Assembly (NCBI GenBank): GCA_039984715.1
Contig: JBDWUA010000023.1
Span: 1 to 63,659 of the forward strand
Direction of reading: 5' to 3'
DNA: 63,659 nt
From: JABSSA01 sp039984715
Lineage (GTDB): Bacteria; Pseudomonadota; Alphaproteobacteria; Rhodobacterales; Rhodobacteraceae
The notes beneath the pieces were generated by a model. The model was not told where the DNA came from. It was given only the letters and a program-made list of their open reading frames with translations, and searched no databases. Of this stretch, positions 59,890 through 63,659 are shown in pieces. Within the stretch, counting starts at the first letter, position 1. The number at the start of each line of letters is the position of its first letter. Both the position numbers and the translations under genes were made by a program.

Positions 59890-61026
59890 TCAGGACAGCT
59901 GGGTCAGGCTGTTGGCCGTCACCCAATCGGATTGGTTTTGGGGATCATCTAGAAACTGGGTGACTAAATCGTTCCATTCCATACCGATATACAGCCCTTC
60001 AAGCCCCGCTTCTGAGGCATTGGAAAGCTGTGAAAACAGGCTCTGATCCGTGGTGATACGCGTGATTTCCTGCGCCAAGGCCTGTGGGTTGGATGCTGTG
60101 AATTCCAGACAATCGGCACCGGGTGTCAGGCGACCACGAAAGGCCGGGTGGTCTGACAGGATCAGGGGTGAGCGCGAAGCAAGCGCTTCGTAGATCACAT
60201 TGGGCAACCCTTCGGGATAGCTGTGGCGCGAGGGCACGATGACCATGTCATGCGCAGCCATTTGGGCACGCACCTGATCATGGGGGATCAGCCCGATGAA
60301 ATCGACCCGGTCCGTCACATCCATTTGGGCCGCTTGCGCGCGCCAGTGATCCAGATCACCACCCCCTGCAAAGGTCATGCGCAGAGCGGGTGCCCGTTGT
60401 AAGGCGCGCAGGCAATCACCGACGCCTTTATCCTCGCTAAGGGCGCCTGCATAAAACGCGCAAGGGGCAGTGGCATCGTGCAGACCCGTGCGGGCAGGTG
60501 CGACATTGCGCAGGCGAGCCCAATCCCATGGCACGATCCGGGACGGATCAAGGTGCAGCACATCCTTGAGGGTTTGCGAGGCATTCAGGCTGTGATTGGC
60601 GACACAAGGAAACGGGCCGTTTCGTAAGGCGCGTCCTAATTGCCAATTGGTCCAGCGCGTGCGCGGACCGCCCTGTTGGAACAGATCAGCAAAGCAAGGC
60701 AGGGTCGGAATGTTGCGCGCTTTGGCGGCTTTGATCAGAGGCAAATGGGGCAGTCGCAAAATCAGTCGATCCGGGGCCAGACGATCCAGCAATGCACCTG
60801 CATCCTGATCGCGGGCGATTCCTTGCGAAATCAACCCCGGCGCCAATTCATCCTGATGTGGGCCTGTGGTCGATACGGTGGTGACACGCGTCAGATCGGG
60901 CCGGTCCAGCAAATCGGCCACAAACTGCACCGAGGCGCGCTGATCGCGATACGTTTCCGCCCCACCTTCGGCAAAGCGCCGGTAGGCATCGGCGTAATGG
61001 CCGGTCTGAATAAATACGCAATGCAC
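59890..61026 (-). CDS. glycosyltransferase family 4
   Basis: A 378-residue GT-B enzyme if started at GTG 61026, which has AAGGA nine bases upstream and lets the protein begin with VHCVFIQTGHYADAYRRFAEGGAETYRD. A longer frame from GTG 61095 is possible. The C-terminal donor domain contains FYAGALSEDKGVGDCLRAL, MTFAGGGDLDHW and PSRHSYPEGLPNVIYEALASRSPLI with the E-x7-E pair. It stands alone on the minus strand, divergent from the Gfo/Idh operon across about 270 bp. It likely acts in EPS repeat synthesis; donor unknown. Confidence 0.88.
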   Translation of the reverse strand: MHCVFIQTGHYADAYRRFAEGGAETYRDQRASVQFVADLLDRPDLTRVTTVSTTGPHQDELAPGLISQGIARDQDAGALLDRLAPDRLILRLPHLPLIKAAKARNIPTLPCFADLFQQGGPRTRWTNWQLGRALRNGPFPCVANHSLNASQTLKDVLHLDPSRIVPWDWARLRNVAPARTGLHDATAPCAFYAGALSEDKGVGDCLRALQRAPALRMTFAGGGDLDHWRAQAAQMDVTDRVDFIGLIPHDQVRAQMAAHDMVIVPSRHSYPEGLPNVIYEALASRSPLILSDHPAFRGRLTPGADCLEFTASNPQALAQEITRITTDQSLFSQLSNASEAGLEGLYIGMEWNDLVTQFLDDPQNQSDWVTANSLTQLS

Positions 61027-61293
61027 GCGGGATTGTCCTTGCTCGGTCGGCCTTTGGGGCGGGTTCAGGATACCTTTACCTGATTTGAAACGCACTGGCA
61101 GGACCTGATCCGAGATATTTTTGGGAATACCAAGGGAAAATCACCCATTTTTTCAGTGGATTGTTCATGAAAACCCTTCATTGCCATGAAATCACCCCAT
61201 TGGCATTGCACGGGCCTACCAAGGCCCGCTATGTGAGGCCGCGATTAGATCGCCCATTTGGCGGAACAAAGAGCAGATACAGAGTTTATATAT

Positions 61294-62388
61294 ATGACCG
61301 AACGTCTCAAGATCGCCGTGGTTGGTCTCGGTAAGATGGGTCTTTCACATTTTTCGCTGGTTGGGGCGCATCCCCAAGCAGAAACGATGGCCTGCGATGC
61401 AGCGGGTTTCATGGTAGATGTGTTGTCCAAGAATGTCCCCCACACGATCTGGAAGGATTACGACAAGTTGCTGTCCGACGGGGCACCGCAAGCTGTGGTG
61501 ATTGCCACGCCGTCGCGCCTGCATGCCCCGATGGTGCGGGCCGCCCTTGAAAAGGGTGTGCATGTCTTTTGCGAAAAGCCCTTTTGTCTGGATTGGCGCG
61601 AAGCCGAAGAGCTGGCGGATCTGGCCGATAAAAAAGGCCTGATCAATCAGGTGGGCTATCATTACCGCCATGTGGGTGCATTCCAAGAGATGAAGCGCCT
61701 TGTGGATGCGGGTGCGATTGGGCGGATCACTCATGTGATGGCCGAAGCGTATGGGCCGGTCGTGCTGCGTCCCAAAAAGCAAAGCTGGCGCACAACCAAA
61801 TCAGAAGGGGGCGGGTGTCTTTATGATTATGCGGCGCACCCGCTGAACTTGTTGAACTGGTTCTTTGGCACACCTGCCGAAGTGACCGGATCGGTGTTGA
61901 ATTCAATCTTTTCGGAAGGCACCGACGACGAAGTCTTTTCGACGTTGCGCTTTGAGGGGGGCCAGACGGCACAGATGTCGGTGAACTGGTCTGACGAAAG
62001 TCACCGGAAGATGTCGACCAAGATTTCGATGATCGGAACCAACGGGCGTCTGTATGCGGATCGGCAGGAATGTCAGGTGTATCTGCGCGAAGAGGTTCCG
62101 GGTCTTGACGGCTATGGCACGGGTTGGAACGTGAAATATACAACTGAGCTGACGCAAGAAAGCTGGTTCTATTTGCGCGGTGAAGAATATTCCAACCAGA
62201 TGGATGCATTTATTCGCAGCTGTCTGGGTGAAACCGCCCAGTTAGGCACTGATTTTCGCGATGCAGCGGCCACAGACCGGTCGATTGCGATGATCTTGCA
62301 GAATGCAGAAACAGGTCAGGCTGTGGGCGAAGCGCCCACCCCTGTGACACCTCAGCCCGCCAAACGGCGCGGCTGGTTTGGACGCTAG
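61294..62388 (+). CDS. Gfo/Idh/MocA-family NAD(P)-dependent oxidoreductase
   Basis: A 364-residue protein, first gene of the operon that crosses the circular junction. The N-terminal Rossmann motif is IAVVGLGKMGLSHF, and GVHVFCEKPFCLDWREAEEL is the conserved EKP motif whose lysine helps catalysis. The C-terminal domain contains GGGCLYDYAAHPLNLLNWFFG with the usual D...H pair. Members oxidise a hydroxyl of a sugar or sugar nucleotide; WbpB/WlbA-like action on a UDP-hexosaminuronic acid is possible given the dehydrogenase at 42950, but no aminotransferase partner is seen. ATG 61294 fits the motif start. Confidence 0.9.
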   Translation: MTERLKIAVVGLGKMGLSHFSLVGAHPQAETMACDAAGFMVDVLSKNVPHTIWKDYDKLLSDGAPQAVVIATPSRLHAPMVRAALEKGVHVFCEKPFCLDWREAEELADLADKKGLINQVGYHYRHVGAFQEMKRLVDAGAIGRITHVMAEAYGPVVLRPKKQSWRTTKSEGGGCLYDYAAHPLNLLNWFFGTPAEVTGSVLNSIFSEGTDDEVFSTLRFEGGQTAQMSVNWSDESHRKMSTKISMIGTNGRLYADRQECQVYLREEVPGLDGYGTGWNVKYTTELTQESWFYLRGEEYSNQMDAFIRSCLGETAQLGTDFRDAAATDRSIAMILQNAETGQAVGEAPTPVTPQPAKRRGWFGR

Positions 62389-62400
62389 GGGAGCGCGACA

Positions 62401-63285
62401 ATGGAACATCAGATGGACAAGCTTCTTTTCGGAGACAACCAGTTCTTTGGCATCAACCACATGTCCGAAGAAAAAGCGCGCGCGCAAGCCATGCGGTTTC
62501 AGGACAGCAGTGCAATCATGGACGTGTTGGATGTGGCGTATGATGCGGGCATCCGCACCTTTATGTGCACCACCCATGACCGCATCGCCGAAATTGCAGA
62601 GATCGTGCGCAACAATCCCGAACGGTATCCCGATTTCCTGTTTTACCCCTGCATGCCCTATGCTCATAAATACGCCAATGCGGTGACTGATTTCGGCATG
62701 ATGGGCGCGGTTCAGCATTTCATGCCCGAAGGCGGCATGTTGCAGACTGCCTTGCGCGGGGGTGCTGCACTGGCCACAAAGGATGTGGACGGGATTGCAA
62801 AAATCCTGATCGATGCGGAAATGAAGATGTTCAAGGGTCTAAACACGCCTGTTGTCTTCATGCAGAACGTCTTTACGGATTTGCTATTAGGTCTGGGCTT
62901 TGGTCGGGCGTTGCGTGTGTTCCACGATCACGTGCGCGAAACCTATAATGCAGAGCCGGGCTTTATCACGATGAACATGCCCTTGTGTCTTGAGGTGCTA
63001 GAACGTGAAGGCATCGAAAACCCGATCATTTGTTCCAACATCAACAAGATCGGGTTCCGTATGTGTGGCGGTGCCGAAGCCTATAAGGCTGCAATGGAAG
63101 CAGGGCGCGTGCGTGCCGTGGCCATGTCGGTTTATGCATCCGGTGCTATTCCACCAGCCGAAGCCATAGAATGGGTGTCAGAATTGCCAAATCTGGAATC
63201 CATCGTTTTTGGAGCCTCCAGCCGGGCCAATATCCATTCGACACGGGATCTGGTTGCGCAGCATATGGGGGGCACGAATGCCTGA
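62401..63285 (+). CDS. uncharacterised protein, possible TIM-barrel (aldo-keto-like) enzyme
   Basis: A 294-residue soluble protein I cannot assign. It opens with LLFGDNQFFGINHMSEEKA and has alternating beta strands and helices (AYDAGIRTFMCTTHDRIAEI, PIICSNINKIGFRM, RVRAVAMSVYASGAIPPAEA), as in a (beta/alpha)8 barrel resembling aldo/keto reductases, but without their catalytic motif. GGGGAG precedes ATG 62401; another ATG lies four codons in. It follows the Gfo/Idh gene by 12 bp and overlaps the WecG/TagA gene by 8 bp, so it is translationally coupled to sugar-transfer functions. An activity on a sugar or sugar nucleotide is likely but unproven. Confidence 0.75.
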   Translation: MEHQMDKLLFGDNQFFGINHMSEEKARAQAMRFQDSSAIMDVLDVAYDAGIRTFMCTTHDRIAEIAEIVRNNPERYPDFLFYPCMPYAHKYANAVTDFGMMGAVQHFMPEGGMLQTALRGGAALATKDVDGIAKILIDAEMKMFKGLNTPVVFMQNVFTDLLLGLGFGRALRVFHDHVRETYNAEPGFITMNMPLCLEVLEREGIENPIICSNINKIGFRMCGGAEAYKAAMEAGRVRAVAMSVYASGAIPPAEAIEWVSELPNLESIVFGASSRANIHSTRDLVAQHMGGTNA

Positions 63286-63659
63286 CGGATCGACGACGAT
63301 GACGGATAACACCCAAGACCTTAAGCCCGTGCCGATGCTCAACGCATTTGTGCATGATTTGGATATGGATGATCTGGTCAAAAATTTCACCGAAGGCATG
63401 ATGCTGACGTTGCATGTCGATATGATCATGAAGCTGCAGCAGGATCAGGAATTCTATGACATCCTTGATCAGTTCGACGTGGTCACCTGTGACAGCCAGA
63501 TCATGTATTTCGCCACCAAGTTTCTGGGCACGCCTGTGCGCCAGCGGGTGTCAGGGTCAGATTACTTTCCCAAGTTCTATATGCATCACAAGGACAACCC
63601 CGACATGACGTTGTTCATGATGGGGGGCAAGCCGGGTGTGGCGGAACTGGCCGCCAGCA
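63278..63659 (+). CDS. WecG/TagA/CpsF-family glycosyltransferase, N-terminal part (continues at left end)
   Basis: This is the 5' part of the gene that continues at base 3 of the window after the 141-bp overlap is collapsed. ATG 63278 overlaps the preceding stop by 8 bp. It contains LDMDDLVKNF and VVTCDSQIMYFATKFLGTPV, the family's substrate-site region where most members have TADG instead of TCDS. Joined, the protein has 265 residues, slightly longer than typical WecG/TagA (about 245). The other half is described at the left end. Confidence 0.93.
   Translation, partial: MPDGSTTMTDNTQDLKPVPMLNAFVHDLDMDDLVKNFTEGMMLTLHVDMIMKLQQDQEFYDILDQFDVVTCDSQIMYFATKFLGTPVRQRVSGSDYFPKFYMHHKDNPDMTLFMMGGKPGVAELAAS
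63519..63659. repeat. terminal overlap, right copy (circular junction)
   Basis: Identical to 1-141. A 141-base overlap is a k-mer size used by common short-read assemblers when they report circular contigs, which supports an assembly overlap over a natural terminal repeat. Confidence 0.95.

Overview
The window is best read as one complete circular replicon, not a chromosomal fragment. Its first 141 bases are repeated exactly as its last 141 bases, and a WecG/TagA glycosyltransferase gene split by the window edges is continuous once the ends are joined, giving a circle of 63,518 bp. It has its own replication and partition block: parB and parA on the minus strand, three 22-bp iterons, and a divergent RPA-type replication initiator (55.3-59.2 kb). 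That layout, the VPLPA-CTERM/exosortase pair, and a protein resembling the head-spike base of the Rhodobacter gene transfer agent point to a marine alphaproteobacterium of the Rhodobacterales (Roseobacter group). The replicon resembles the RepA-I-type extrachromosomal elements with polysaccharide and rhamnose genes, known as biofilm plasmids. The taxonomic call is inference from gene families; no marker gene such as rRNA is present.

Almost everything else makes, exports or decorates an exopolysaccharide by a Wzx/Wzy-type route. Precursor genes: UDP-sugar 4-epimerase and ManC (4.9-7.4 kb), RfbC and RfbB (7.6-9.2 kb), and a UDP-GlcNAc-type 6-dehydrogenase (42.9-44.3 kb). Assembly genes: a BY-kinase-like ATPase, a Wzz-like chain-length protein and an ExeA-like ATPase (10.3-13.7 kb, minus), then a priming glycosylphosphotransferase, a TPR lipoprotein, a Wza-like export protein, an outer-membrane beta-barrel, a rhomboid protease, a GT2-GtrA protein, a GT39-like protein and a Wzx flippase (14.1-24.5 kb, plus). 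A minus-strand operon carries a Wzy/ligase-like protein, two GT2 enzymes and a GT22-like mannosyltransferase (24.5-29.5 kb). Further glycosyltransferases, an MBOAT/SGNH acylation pair, two acyltransferase-3 proteins, a 2OG-Fe(II) oxygenase and an FkbM methyltransferase occupy 35-51 kb. A 1201-residue beta-helix/RTX protein follows at 51.6-55.3 kb. A second sugar operon (61.3 kb through the junction to 3.0 kb) holds a Gfo/Idh oxidoreductase, an unrecognised 294-residue protein, WecG/TagA, a VirK/YbjX-family protein, a hexapeptide acyltransferase and a GT4.

The exosortase (46.3-47.9 kb, XrtD type) and a VPLPA-CTERM protein (9.4-10.1 kb) tie the locus to C-terminal sorting of a surface protein; only one substrate is visible here. 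The most unusual block is 29.7-35.1 kb: a gene transfer agent spike-base-like protein followed by three large proteins without signal peptides (SASA-type esterase with an Ig-like domain, FN3/lectin-like, PKD/beta-helix). It looks like a polysaccharide-binding and processing spike or fibre module set inside a polysaccharide locus.

Three short patches look like later insertions or scars: 3.0-4.9 kb (P-loop ATPase, membrane-anchored hypothetical, a remnant of the epimerase gene abutting a tRNA-Asp/tRNA-Glu pair, two tiny ORFs), 36.5-38.3 kb (hypothetical protein and EEP hydrolase bordered by a 76-bp direct repeat), and 59.2-59.8 kb (SUKH protein). I see no transposase, integrase, relaxase, toxin-antitoxin pair, CRISPR array, rRNA or recognisable transcription factor. 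All functional calls rest on motif recognition by eye, without database searches.
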